Source: Gnetum montanum
Taxonomy: Eukaryota; Streptophyta; Gnetopsida; Gnetales; Gnetaceae
Direction: 5' to 3'
Length of the DNA: 64,000 bases
NCBI GenBank assembly: GCA_015680685.1
Contig: MNCI01022616.1
Span: 364 to 64,363 of the forward strand
The notes under the pieces are model-generated. The model made no database searches. It worked only from the letters and a program-made list of their open reading frames with translations, and was not told the origin of the DNA. Positions 11,001 to 21,489 of this stretch are shown here, piece by piece. Every line of letters starts with the position of its first letter. Positions within the stretch are counted from its first letter, which is position 1. The position numbers were made by a program, and so were the translations under genes.

Positions 11001-11756
11001 AAAATGGATAATATCACCCTTGGTTTGAGCTAACACAGCTCCATGAAGGGTGGGATCCACCATGAAGGTCTCTAGAGCAGTATGAGCCAGGGCAAGCCCA
11101 TCATCATCGACACATGTCCCATCTTGGTTAACTTGGGGCCTGCAAAAGAACAGTTGTCAAAATAAGCAAAAAAAATAGACACAACAAGCTAAGCAATCTT
11201 ATCTCTCTACCCGGTACACTGTGCCAGGAGGATTTTGAAATAACGTGTGTGCACATGTAGCCAGAAACAAGGTGTTGTTCAAAAAATCACGTCCTCGTGG
11301 CAATAGGTCCCACACATGTGCTAACGGGCGAGTAGATCTAGGCCCGCCAGAGGGACTGTCGTCGATCACAAGCAGCCCCTCATCAATATCCTCCATGAAG
11401 ACTACGACGCCCTCCAAAGCTCCCAGCAACATAGCCTCAAGCACACTCCATGCCACTTGCTCACCCAGATGTGACCAGACCACCACCTTAAATCTGTCTA
11501 GGATGAAGGCAAGGAATTCACATGCCCCTTCCCTGAACCATACCCCATTGTTGTCAATGGTCAAATCAAGGGTAGGTTCATCGGCCTCAAGGGGGCCAAA
11601 CCAAGTCAGTACTCCAACTAGCTCAACTACCAAGAGGAAAGGTTTAGGATCCTTGCAAGTAACCAGAATTCCATGATAAATTAGCCATACATGAAAATGA
11701 GATGGAAAAACGAAATTCCATGTTGTAGGCCAACACTTCGAAAAATTACAAACTAT
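8040..11756 (-). pseudogene. Antisense spliced gene inside element A; possible plant transposon-protein family
   Basis: A multi-exon gene on the strand opposite to element A. Inferred exons, in transcription order: 11756-11211 (5' start uncertain), 11139-10871, 10781-9734, 9643-9392, 9308-9114, 9021-8237 and 8141-8040. The TAG stop is at 8042-8040. Introns are 71-95 bases, begin GT (often GTAAG) and end AG. Introns 2 to 5 are all phase 1 and the last is phase 0, and the reading frame joins correctly across them. Exon 1/2 joins in frame only if the donor is at 11217 rather than 11210. Exon 3 has a block with FHISAKFFSDLFGVP, which loosely resembles plant-mobile or plant-transposon-protein domains; this is by eye only. 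The exon 6 product looks like coiled coil. Stops lie at 10693, 9618, 9540 and 8741, and exon 3 has one extra base (frameshift near 10335). Now dead; the function is unknown. Confidence 0.7.
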
Positions 11757-12172
11757 TTACGCTCAGCATAGACGTTGTCTAACTCAACGTATACGCTATC
11801 AAAGAAACTATTTAAGCTGAACGTTTACGCCGCCTAACTCGGCGTATATGTTGTCAAAAAACTGAAAACACTCAGCGTATACGCTGCCTAAAAAAGAAAG
11901 AAAACTATTCACACTCAGCGTATATGCTATAAAAAATTGCCAGAGTATAAGCTGTAAAGACAGTTTACGCTGAACACTGTGAAAATAGTTTACGCTATAC
12001 GCTGCAAAAAATCGCCAGTGTATACACTGTGAAAAGTTCCCGCTGTACGGTGTGAAAACCATTAGTGTATACGCTGTAAAAAACCCTCTACGCTATACGC
12101 CATGGAAATCGTTTACGCCATGTACTGATAAAATGGTTTACGCTATATCTTGTTAAAACTGTCTACGCTATA
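11757..12172. repeat. TACGC-rich degenerate repeats
   Basis: Irregular repeats built from CGTATACGCTG, AGTTTACGCT and similar words at 20-35 base spacing. They share the TACGC word with the LTR minisatellites and form the upstream region of the antisense gene. Confidence 0.6.
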
Positions 12173-12500
12173 GAGACCCTCTACGCTGCGGATCTACGCT
12201 TAGCATATGGGGCCTCTACGCCAACTGTCTACGCTGTAGAGACCCTCTACACTGCGGATCTACGCTTAGCATATGGGGCCTCTACGCCAACTGTCTACGC
12301 TGTAGAGACCCTCTACACTGCGGATCTACGCTTAGCGTATGGGGCCTCTACGCCAACTGTCTACGCTGTAGAGACCCTCTACACTGCGGATCTACGCTTA
12401 GCATATGGGGCCTCTACGCCAACTGTCTACGCTGTAGAGACCCTCTACACTGCGGATCTACGCTTAGCGTATGGGGCCTCTATGCCAACTATCTATACTC
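12173..12500. repeat. 66-bp tandem repeat, five copies
   Basis: Near-identical units starting GAGACCCTCTAC at 12173, 12239, 12305, 12371 and 12437, a constant 66-base period. Units differ at one or two positions, for example CTACGCTGCGG versus CTACACTGCGG and TTAGCATATGG versus TTAGCGTATGG. The low divergence contrasts with the decay around it. Confidence 0.9.
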
Positions 12501-12990
12501 CGAAACCGTCTATGCTACAGAAGCTGTTTACGCTATGAAAACTATCTACACCCAACAACAAGTACAGATGAAAAAATTAACAGAGGTAGGATTAGGGCCT
12601 ACCTATGTGATGATCTAGGCCATGATGGAACCCTTGACCTGGGCAGACACTGCAACATGGCATCGCTTTCCTCTGCGAAAGTTAGGTCAGGCCCCTTCCT
12701 CCCCTGACCTTCTACCTCTTTGCCCTTGCCCATTCCAACGTCCTTTACGTTGAAAATAACAGGGTTTACGCTAAGGTCTGAAGTTGTACACCGAGCCGAA
12801 CCTATACGCCGAGTCTAAGCCTCTACGCTCATGCCTATGCTGAGCCTTTACGCCGGGGTTTGAGTCTCTACGCTTACGCTGAAGGTCTCTACGTTTACGC
12901 TGGGGTTTGAGGTTTACGCTTACGTTGAGTCTCTACGCTTACGCTAAGGTTTACGCTTACGTTGAAGGTTTACGCTCACGCTTCGTTTAG
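12501..12990. repeat. Degenerate TACGCT repeats
   Basis: It continues the TACGC theme after the 66-bp array, with words such as CTCTACGCTTACGCTGAAGG and GGTTTACGCTTACG between about 12750 and 12990. A stretch of unique sequence (12560-12740) lies inside. No coding sequence is recognised. Confidence 0.5.
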
Positions 12991-13026
12991 CTTCCAGCTT
13001 ACAGTACTTCCAAATGATGCCCCTGC

Positions 13027-13038
13027 GCTATATATAGC
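13027..13038 (-). promoter_or_regulatory. Palindromic TATA element, possible antisense promoter
   Basis: GCTATATATAGC, a perfect 12-base palindrome in otherwise GC-richer sequence about 1.3 kb upstream of the antisense gene. Being a palindrome it could serve either strand. If used on the minus strand it would give a long leader across the TACGC arrays. Confidence 0.25.
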
Positions 13039-13235
13039 ACTGAACCGCACTGCCGTCGTTGCCGCCACCGCCTTGCATTTTTCTTCCTTTATTTTTTATT
13101 TTCTTTTATTATTAATTCTAATTAAAATTTGGAAAAATACAAAATACAAAAGAAAATATCTATATAAACAGGATGAACACTACCACACACCCACACTGAA
13201 CATTTTGGCGTAAACTCTCCTGTGCAAATTATAAG

Positions 13236-13445
13236 GCCCAGTATGGCCTTAAACTGCCATGACGGCCCAGTAAAGCCTTAAACTACCACCTGCGGATCAC
13301 ATTCGACCTGGTATGGCCTTAAACTACCACATACAGCCTGATAAGGCCTTAAACTACGACAAACTACCCCACACAGCCTAGTAAGGCCTTAAACTACCAC
13401 ATTCGGCTCGGTAAGGCCTTAAACTGTCATGCATCCCGGTGCAAT
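13236..13445. repeat. CCTTAAACT array before element A pol
   Basis: CCTTAAACT occurs at 13247, 13276, 13317, 13347, 13387 and 13417. The spacing alternates between about 30 and about 40 bases, so the real repeat is a dimer of about 70. Each copy follows GGCCCAGTAnGG-like sequence. Confidence 0.7.
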
Positions 13446-13457
13446 GATAAACCACCA

Positions 13458-14896
13458 TTGTGCATGTATACACGATTTACATTGCCAAGGAACATGAAAC
13501 AACACCTATTAGCTTATTCTACCCTCTGTTTATTGGTAGGAGTAAGCCCGATGGATTGTCAGCATCTATCCACACCCTTGATCATCGATGGACCATATGG
13601 AAAAATCATAAGAGAAATCAACATAAACTCTATCAGCTTAGGTACATCAACGGACGATACAATCATAGCCTCAACACAAAAAATGCTAGATAGCTACAAA
13701 GGTATGATAAAATCTCTTGACATAGAAGCCGATAGTATCACTGAAAACCAATTGACTAAAACCCCCATTGTTATGCCTGATGGTGAAACCAAAATATTAA
13801 AATTGAGTACACTATTGCAACCTCAACTGGCCAAAGACATAGAAGATGTGCTTCGAAACAACATGAAAGCATTCGCTTGGTCTTACACCGACATGCCTAG
13901 GTTAGATCCTCGAATCGTCCTGCACAACATTATCCTTGATCCAAAATTGAGGCCGGTGAAACAAAAGGCACGAAAGGTTAAACCTGAGGTAGCATTGGCA
14001 GTTCGCAATGAGATCACCAAACTTTATCAGGCTAGTTTCATTCGGGCTATCGATTACGTCAATTGGGTATCCAACATGGTAATTGTCCCGAAAAAGAACA
14101 GAAGTATTTGCTTATGCATTGACTTCCGGGATCTCAACGTTGTGACTATAAAAGATGATTTTCTCCTACCCAGCATCGATCAACTTGTTGACTCAACCGT
14201 TGGGCACCCCCTATTATCTTTTATGGATGGCTTCTCAGGATACAACCAGATACGCATTAACCCGAAGCATCGGCTCCGGACTACCTTTATGACACCATGG
14301 GGAACCTTTTGTTACACAATGATGCCCTTCGGTCTCAAGAATGTTGGGGCCACATATTAAAGGGCCATGACATTTATTTTTAGTGATTATATGCTGCACT
14401 CGCTCAATGACTATGTGGATGATATTGTGGTTAAATCAAAGACATCGGAACAACACGTACAAGATCTTGACCTAGTACTAAAGCATTGTTTAAAATATGA
14501 GCTGAGACTTAATCCAAAGAAATGTGTCTTCGGAGTCAAAATAGGTAAAATGCTTGGATTCATAGCCTTAGAAGCAGGGATACAAGTATACCCCGATAAA
14601 GTTAAGGCCATAACAAACTTAAAACCACCTAGCAACCTTACTGAACTCCGAGGTCTACAAGGTAGATTACAGTTTATCAGGTGTTTCATAGAAAAAATAA
14701 CAGACAAGTTGAAACGTATGAATCACTTGCTACGTAAGAATGTCCATTTTGAATGGACTCCACAATGCCAGGAAGCATTTGACAATATTAAAGCAGCACT
14801 TGTTCAACTACCCACAATTTATCCACCTCAAAATGATAAACCGTTTTACATCTACCTTGCCACTTCGAACTCGTCAATCGCGTCTATGCTTTGCTA
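13458..14896 (+). pseudogene. Element A reverse transcriptase
   Basis: Reverse transcriptase of a Ty3/gypsy element, which copies the element RNA into DNA inside the particle. The recognisable protein starts near 13590. It holds AFAWSYTDMPRLDPRI (about 13870), the fingers motif IVPKKNRSICLCIDFRDLN (14080), LLSFMDGFSGYNQI (14215) and MMPFGLKNVGATY (14320). The catalytic YVDD is intact at 14412-14423. A TAA at 14358 splits the palm and a TAG at 14895 ends the second open part. Element B carries the matching domain at 50969-49560 (minus). The upstream boundary of the pol protein is not clear, because no start codon can be preferred. Confidence 0.85.
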
Positions 14897-15225
14897 GAAA
14901 CGAGATGATGGGACTGAAGTCCCTGTCTATTACTTAAGACATGCATTAATAACCCATGAGAAGAAGTATAACGAGGTGGAGAGGTCATGTTTAGCTCTTA
15001 CCTTTTCTTTAAAAAAATGGCGACATTACCTCTTCCATAACCAAGTAAACATAATCTGCAAGGATAATGTGCTCAGAGCCATCACATGAAACATTTATGA
15101 GACAAGTTGAATAGCCCGTTGGAAAGCCATGATAGCTAAGTTTAACCTACACTACATAGCGCAATCATCAGTTAAGGGTCAAGCCATAGCAAATCAAATG
15201 ACCGCATTACTAACACACGATTAAG
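14830..15225 (+). pseudogene. Element A connection RNase H, catalytically degenerate
   Basis: The RNase H fold that directly follows reverse transcriptase. The first strand reads FYIYLATSNSSIASMLC where active gypsy enzymes have an Asp (DAS-like), so a catalytic residue is absent. YYLRHALITHEKKYNEVERSCLAL and WRHYLFHN follow near 14920-15040. Stops lie at 14895, 15088 and 15106. Loss of the catalytic Asp here is a known trait of Tat-type elements, which use a second RNase H. Element B shows the same change (FYIYLATFGSSITSMLC). Confidence 0.7.
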
Positions 15226-15227
15226 CA

Positions 15228-15854
15228 ATGATAGAGCTAGAATTCCCTAACGAAAATGTAAGTCCAATAGCCATAGTGCCCGATGACTACGAAGCCATTT
15301 TGAACTTTGATGGCACATCTACCTCTCAAGGGGGAAGTGCTACCCCCGTCATCACCTATCCCTCCAAGGAGATCCGACCCTTTGCTTATCGTTTCAACTT
15401 TCACTGTACCAACAACATAGCAGAGTACGAAGGTCTCCTTAGAGGTCTCATGGCAGCACTAGCTTCAAATATTACATGACTTGTGGTTAGGGGAGACTCA
15501 CAACTGGTTCTAAATCAAGTCACGGATATTTATACATGCAAAGCGCAACATTTACAACCATACTGTGACTTAGCCAAACACTTAATGAAGCGATTCGAAA
15601 ACATCGACGTGCAACATGTCTCCAAAAATGATAATACCATCGCAGATGCACTAACCACCCTAGCGCTAAACATATTGCCTAACATGCTCCATACATTGCC
15701 AAGCTCCATAATCAGTTGTGCCAAACCCATAACCGATACTCTCGATACGTTGCCAATTACATCCGTTAGTACAACACACGCGATAAAATGGTATGACGAC
15801 ATAAAAGAATACCTTCTACACGGTGAAACACCACAACACTTAACGAATGCATAA
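15228..15854 (+). pseudogene. Element A second (archaeal-type) RNase H
   Basis: A second RNase H domain, acquired by the Tat lineage. It shows the catalytic set that the first domain lacks: NFDGTSTSQGGSA near 15303, IAEYEGLLRGL near 15418, RGDSQLVLNQV near 15488, and HVSKNDNTIADALTTLA near 15615. One TGA at 15478 splits it. The final part (to 15854) is a linker reading WYDDIKEYLLHGETPQHL that leads to integrase. Element B has the same order at 49472-48760. With the domain order protease, reverse transcriptase, RNase H, second RNase H, integrase, this assigns A to Tat-like Ty3/gypsy. Confidence 0.8.
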
Positions 15855-15860
15855 AAAGAT

Positions 15861-17027
15861 GTGGTCCGAAAGCATTCTTGGCAATATGCATTAGTAGGGA
15901 ACACATTGTGTCGTCAATCCTACGAAGGCATATTGCTAACATGTGTTAGTCGCGCTGATGCCCAAACCATCGTTGAGAAAGTACATGACGGACTATGCGG
16001 AGGAAACATAGCACCAAAAGCAATGGTAACGAAAATAAGATGCTTAGGCTATTATTGGCCACACATGGAGTATGATTGTCTCTACAAGGCCAAAACATGC
16101 AATACCTGTCAAAGACATAGTAACCTAATCCATGTCCCACCAAATGAGTTGCATACAGCGTAAATCACATGGCCCTTTCAAAAGTGGGGGTTGGACCTTA
16201 TCGGACCGATAACACCCTCATCTTCTGCAGGGCATAGTTTCATCATAACCACGATAGAATATTTCATGAAGTGGGTAGAAGCCATTCCCCTTCGAAAAAC
16301 CACATCTAAACATGTATGCAACTTCATCCTTGAAAACATTGTGACCTATTTTGGCATCCCAATGATCATCATCACTGATAACGGGCCACAATTCAATAGT
16401 GCTGAAACCAAAACTTTCTGTGAAAGTCTGGGGATCAAAAATTCATTTTCATCTCCTTACTACCCTTAGAGAAATGGGCAAGCAGAGGCCACAAATAAAA
16501 CTATCATTACAATACTTAAAAAGATGCTTACCCAAAGCAAGAAAAGATGGCACGAATAGCTGGTATACCCATTGTGGGCATATCACACTACGCATTGGAC
16601 TTCAATAGGTAAAGTGCCATATAGTCTCGTTTATGGTTCAGAAGCTGTTTTACCCTTGGAATTACAGGTACCATCTTTAAGGATCACACTTTTCAGACTC
16701 CTTGACGAAGGGAAAAACAATGACCTGGGCATCATTGACCTGGACTCGGTGGAGGAGGAACGCATACGTGCACTCGATCAGATTGAGTGGTACCAAAAAT
16801 GACAACAACAACGCCATCGGCATGACATTCGTAAATGCCCTATCAAGGAAGGCGACCTTGTACTTAAGGCCATTCAGAAACACCCGGAAAAATTCTCAGC
16901 AAACTGGGAAGGGCCTTACTTGGTCACCAAAGCATATGACAATGGAGCATTCAAGTTAACTGATATGGAAGGGAATGAGCTTGCAAATCCAACCAATCAC
17001 TCGTTCTTGAAACCATTCCACATTTAA
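15861..17027 (+). pseudogene. Element A integrase
   Basis: Integrase inserts the cDNA into the host genome. The N-terminal zinc domain reads HDGLCGGNIAPKAM and CNTCQRH (15980-16125). The second zinc-binding His is Asn here but His in element B. The catalytic core starts at WGLDLIGPI (16185), continues through ITDNGPQFNSAE (16372) and reaches NGQAEATNKTI (16475), giving the D, D, E triad. A TAA at 16162 and a TAG at 16468 interrupt it. From 16600 the frame changes and a GPYLV-like C-terminal domain follows (ending ANPTNHSFLKPFHI, TAA at 17025). No chromodomain is seen. Confidence 0.8.
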
Positions 17028-17039
17028 GTATAGACACAG

Positions 17040-17840
17040 GTATGTGCTCATCCTAGAATCATGATGGTAAACTGATACCACAGCTTGTCCTAGAATCACG
17101 ACGATAAACTGCTACCACAGATCGTCCTGGAATCATGACGGTAAACTGATACCACAGCTCGTCCTAGAATCACGATGATAAACTGATAGCATAGCTCGTC
17201 CTAGAATCACGATGATAAACTGATACCACAGCTCATCCTAGAATCATGACGGTAAACTAATACCATAGAACAGTCCTGACATCATGACTTAAAACTAATA
17301 CCACAGCTTGTCCTGGAATCACGACAGTAAACTGATACCACAGCTCGTCCTGGAATCACGATGGTAAACTGATACCACAGCTCATCCTGAAATCACAATG
17401 GTAAACTAATACCATAGCTCGTCCTAGAATCATGATGGTAAACTGATACCACAGCTCATCCTGGAATCATGATGGTAAACTGATACCACAGCTCGTCCTG
17501 GAATCATGACGGTAACTGATACCATAGAATAGTCCTGGCATCATGACTTAAAACTGATACCACAGCTCGTCCTGGCATCATGACAATAAACTGATACCAT
17601 ACAGAGTATCCACAAAGACAATAAACTAGCACTCATCTAGCACGACAGTAAACTGCCATAGTTGCATTCACCAAAGTCTGCTAAGACTATAAACTAGTTT
17701 GCCTCTTCACAGTTCGCTAAGACTAGAAACTAGCAATGTACCATCTGCCACGACACTAAACAAGAAATGTCCAATGGTTCATGACATAAAACTAACCCAT
17801 GATAGTCTTCTAAGACTATAAACTGGCAATTTCATCTTTG
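17040..17840. repeat. 37-bp tandem array after element A integrase
   Basis: About fifteen units with a 37-base period up to 17600. The unit is roughly CGTCCTGGAATCATGACGGTAAACTGATACCACAGCT. TCCTnG anchors at 17051, 17088, 17125 and 17162 prove the period. From 17600 to 17840 it degrades into spaced GACTATAAACTAG words. Element B has the same unit, also 37 bases, at the matching place. Confidence 0.85.
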
Positions 17841-18876
17841 GTTCCTCAATCTGTGGCTGCATTCAAATTTCATCAGAACTGCTGCATCGCTCGTCATCGG
17901 CCGATCCTACCAACATTGCTGCCATACATATGCAGTGCCTGAAATCTCATCCGGCACCTTTGTTCCATCAGTGGCTGTTTAGGTCTAAGCTTGCTTACTC
18001 ACTCATGGCTTTCTTGTCTCTTCGGAGTTGTGTTTGCAGGATGACACTCAGAGGTGTTCGTACGAGAATGCACTTCACCACAGTAGCAAGGTACCATATT
18101 GTTCCTAACATATGAAACCAAGTTAATCAAGCCATTCACTAGTACATTCTCATTTCCCGTTACATTTCCTATCTATTCCTCAAAATACTCTATTCAGCTA
18201 CACCCCTGATACACCTAGTGCACCCAAAACTTTTAGCACATCGTTGCACACTAGAACACTTTTAAACGGCTGCAATAAACAACATGGCAATTGAGCATGA
18301 ATACAAGATCAATACAAAGCTTTTCAAAAAAAAGGGACACTTGGCACTTCCCATACAAGCCCCAGGCAGGAAGGCAGTTGTCTTGGAATCAAGTACTCAT
18401 GTCTTAAATGCTCAAGTAACATCTGATTGCATGGTTTTGGCTCTTTGTCAACAGGTTTCTCCTAAACACTAAACAAGAGCCCTGTTCCTCCAAAGAATAC
18501 AACACTTCATCACGTGGCTTTGGTTTTGCCAACAAATCCTCTTGGACACTAACCAAGAGTCTTGTTCTACCAAAGGAAGCACACCTCATGTCTTGATTCT
18601 GAGTCTTCTAAACAATGGCTATTGACGAGGATCAGCATGACCCGTATACACACCAGAGCATCCCCTTTACCATGCATAATTCCTTTCTCAGCTCCTGATC
18701 CCCGCAATCTCCATTTCCTTATCCAGCTACAAACGTCATTTCCCCCAATCCCATGTACTACTGAATGCGGTGTAATGACATTTGGCCAAGTGCCAATGAA
18801 CAACATTTTTACTAAGTTGCTTGCTGTGTTTTGCACTTCTTTGTTGATGCTTCTCGAGTCGATTCCTCCAAGCGTC
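17841..18876 (+). other. Element A 3' untranslated region
   Basis: No open protein. A two-copy repeat of about 60 bases starts near 18436 and 18523 (words ACACTAAACAAGAGCC / ACACTAACCAAGAGTC). The last 60 bases, reading GTTTTGCACTTCTTTGTTG, match the sequence before the B polypurine tract. Confidence 0.5.
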
Positions 18877-18892
18877 AAAAAAGAGGGGCGAA
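18877..18892 (+). other. Polypurine tract of element A
   Basis: AAAAAAGAGGGGCGAA lies directly before the LTR start TGAAACACC. Element B has GAAGAGGGGCCAA in the same place on its strand. This is where plus-strand DNA synthesis would be primed. Confidence 0.8.
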
Positions 18893-19109
18893 TGAAACAC
18901 CACAAAATTCTAAGCTTAGTACTTTCTCGATCAGAATCGAGCTAATTCATAATGTTCCCCAGCATGACTAAGGCTTGAGGGCCCCATAGACAGCCTCAAA
19001 TAGAGTCGAACTCAACGGGGAGCAGTTCCCTAGGACCCACCGACAACCATGACAACATCTACTATCAAAAAGGGTAACTTCGAAACTCAAAATACTTAGT
19101 TTTCACTAA

Positions 19110-19520
19110 GTATGCATTCTTAGTGTATACACCCAATGTGTACGGCCAAGTACGCATTCCTAGCGTATACGCCCAGCATTCACAGCATATACGCCCAGCA
19201 TATATGCCCAACATTAACAACGTATACACCCAGCGTATACGCCCAGCATGCAGTCCCTAAAGACGACATGGAAACAGCGTTTCAGAGCAAGATTTGATAC
19301 AAGGCATCAATTCACGCAAACAAAGCAATCATCAAATGTTGACATTAGGCATCCTGGAGTCTATACGCTGCGCATGTACAACGTATACATCCTGCATATA
19401 TGCCCAGCAGACACAGCATATATGGCTAGTAGACCCAGCATCTACACCCAGCGTATACGCCCAAGATCACATCCACAGCAGATACAATGTATACGCCCAG
19501 CATATGCAGCACATTGTACA
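19110..19520. repeat. GTATACGCCCAGC minisatellite in element A LTR
   Basis: Repeats of CGTATACGCCCAGCAT and variants such as CATATATGCCCA, in two clusters (19110-19250 and 19360-19510) separated by about 100 bases of other sequence. TACGC is the common word shared with other arrays in the window. Confidence 0.7.
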
Positions 19521-19595
19521 CTTGTAACATTTCATTCTTTTGCACCCAGTCAACACGCCACATGTCACCCAACCCGAGTCTAATGTCTAAACCTG

Positions 19596-19602
19596 TATAA
19601 AA
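19596..19602 (+). promoter_or_regulatory. TATA box of element A LTR
   Basis: TATAAAA preceded by CTAAACCTG, in the position matching the LTR1 TATA box. Confidence 0.5.
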
Positions 19603-20189
19603 ACCCCAATTTTTCATTAGAACGGGGTTGGTAATTTTTTAACAAACCAGAGAGAAAAATAGAAACCTGAAGAACCAGAGCAAGAACCCTGTACGCTGGA
19701 CCTCGACCCTGCACGCTGAGCATACAACCTCTACGTTGTGCCTGTAGATTGAACCAGCAATCATCCCTGAATCCACCAGGGCTATTCGTCCGCCTTGTGT
19801 CAAAGCTAGAACTACATTAGACCGGTGCATTGTAACTCTCATTTCACAATAATATTGTTACATTTCTTTGCTACAATTTGTTACAGTTTTTCATTCATTG
19901 TTTCATGTTTACTGTTTACGCTCTTGTACGTTTACGCTCTGCTTATACCATTTATACTATTTATGCTTTGTTTTACATTAGTTATGTTGTTTACATATAA
20001 CCCAGCATATAGCACTTTGGTGTACATTCAGGGAAATCCTTGCCTAATCCACGTGCGAACCACTCAAGGTACTTTTCCTTCGTTAATTCCAACTTGCCCT
20101 CAAGAGAAGGTAGGGTCTTCTGTGCATGTCCAGAGATCTCCAAGTCTCTGTTTCCTTCTAGCTAGAGACCGACGATTTCTGATGGTACA

Positions 20190-20945
20190 ACACCCTTTTC
20201 AAGCCTTGAGTCCTTCCTTAGTTTGAGAATTGCCCAGTCACCAATTCATTAGAGTTATTATTAAAAAGGGACTATACATTTCCAAGCCAAGAGAGACCAT
20301 AGAAACTTGTGGATGAATGGATAAAGTGGACTCATTGCCTGTTATATCAAAAGAACATACCTTAGTATCAACATCATAACTTAAACGTAAAAACCAAACA
20401 TTAATAACCAAATGGAAAATAGTTCATACCATCGTGAAGAACACTTATTGGGTGACAAACTTACAAGATGGGTAACACACACACAAACACACACACAAAA
20501 TGGAAAAGTATAACGACATTGTAAAACAAAAACAAGAAAAGTTAAAGAAATTTGTAAAACAAAAATGTGTAAGATAAAAATGTGTAAGACAAAAACGTGT
20601 AAGAGAAAAACTTGTAAAACAAAAATGTGTAAAACAAAAATATGTAAAACAAAAATTAAAAAGAACTGAGGGCCTCCAATGAGCAACATAGGTAGCCATG
20701 TCCCCCATGACTAAATGGAAAGGGAGAGATCTGAAATAATGAGTGTCTATTTGAATTTCGTAAAAGTGCCCAACTTTTCCCCATTGATGTTTTTAGGTTA
20801 AGGGGTGAAAGTTGGTGACGCTCATATTCCCATGTGTCTATGCCTTCGTTGTTAGCATGAGTTGTTCCCCCAATTCATTCCGTGCATGTTGATGGGCTAC
20901 TTTTTTGATCAGTTGTCAACCACTGGGTGTTGTCGTGTTGTGTGG
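20190..20945 (-). other. C2 non-coding tail after protease
   Basis: On the minus strand this follows the C2 protease and is shared with C3 (41700-42430). It includes a CATGGGGGA block (near 20705), a run of TTTTACACATTTTTG-like units (20540-20660), a CA/GT-rich stretch (20475-20500) and a block around 20190-20380. Reverse transcriptase does not follow. The tail is cut at 20190 by the element A LTR. Confidence 0.65.
20540..20660. repeat. TGTAAAACAAAAAT short tandem repeat
   Basis: Copies of TGTAAGACAAAAA, 14-17 bases long, also present in inverted orientation in C3 at 41950-42060. Confidence 0.7.
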
Positions 20946-21470
20946 TTGCTACATACAGGCACTATTGAATGTTGTCCTTTGGTCAGACCAATTACATGAA
21001 AGAGATGTTGAGCATTCTTTCATGTCATTACCCTCTATGTCACTATATGTGATACATGGAACCTTCCTCTTCTCGATCTTTCCATAAATATTTACCTTAG
21101 ATATCTCCAAGAAAAGATCGTGGATCCCTAGGTACGCATCTATTGTACTCAGCCATGGCCTTCCCATTATAATTGGGAAGTCCCTTTCCTTGTTGTTAAC
21201 TTCTATCACCAGAGAATCAGCTAGGTATGACCAACCACACATATTTGTAACTATGTCCTTCACCAATCCAAAGGGAATGGTAATGGACTGGTCAGCTAGC
21301 TCAAGTTGAATTTTTCTCTTCTTGAGTTGGGGTAAGTTCTAGGCTTGATACATTTCTCGTGAGATTAAGTTGACTTTGGAACCTGAGTCAAGAAGAGCAT
21401 TATGAGGTTCGTTCCCAGTGACTTGTAGATAGATTAAGGGACTTCCAGGGTCAGATAATTTCCTAGGAAG
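20946..21470 (-). pseudogene. C2 Athila-like protease
   Basis: The retroviral-type protease region of an Athila-like Ty3/gypsy element. Visible motifs on the minus strand are KDIVTNMCGWSYLADSLVIEV, FPIIMGRPWLSTIDAYLGIHD and a Lys-rich end. In this family the active-site segment is DLGS/A rather than DTG; here it is damaged (sequence near 21380-21400). C1 and C3 carry the same region. Confidence 0.65.
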
Positions 21471-21489
21471 GTGGCCTACCTTAATCTAG

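Larger units (their letters stand above)
18893..20189 (+). repeat. Element A 3' LTR
   Basis: It begins TGAAACACCACAAAATTC after the polypurine tract and ends GATGGTACA at 20189. The last 180 bases (ACCACTCAAGGTACTTTTCC to GACGATTTCTGATGG) match the U5 ends of LTR1 and the B LTRs. At 1297 bases it is shorter than those (about 1900-2130) and carries a GTATACGCCC array in place of their GAATAGTGTT array. The sequence from 20190 onward is C2, the element into which A inserted. Confidence 0.8.

Noticed and set aside
12173-12500. CRISPR-like regular repeat
   Set aside because: The units are directly adjacent at 66 bases with no unique spacers, and this is plant DNA.
20381-20708. Phe/Leu/His-rich hydrophobic frames that look like membrane segments
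   Set aside because: They are translations of the TTTTACACATTTTTG repeat. The C3 copy (41932-42159) gives the same kind of artefact.
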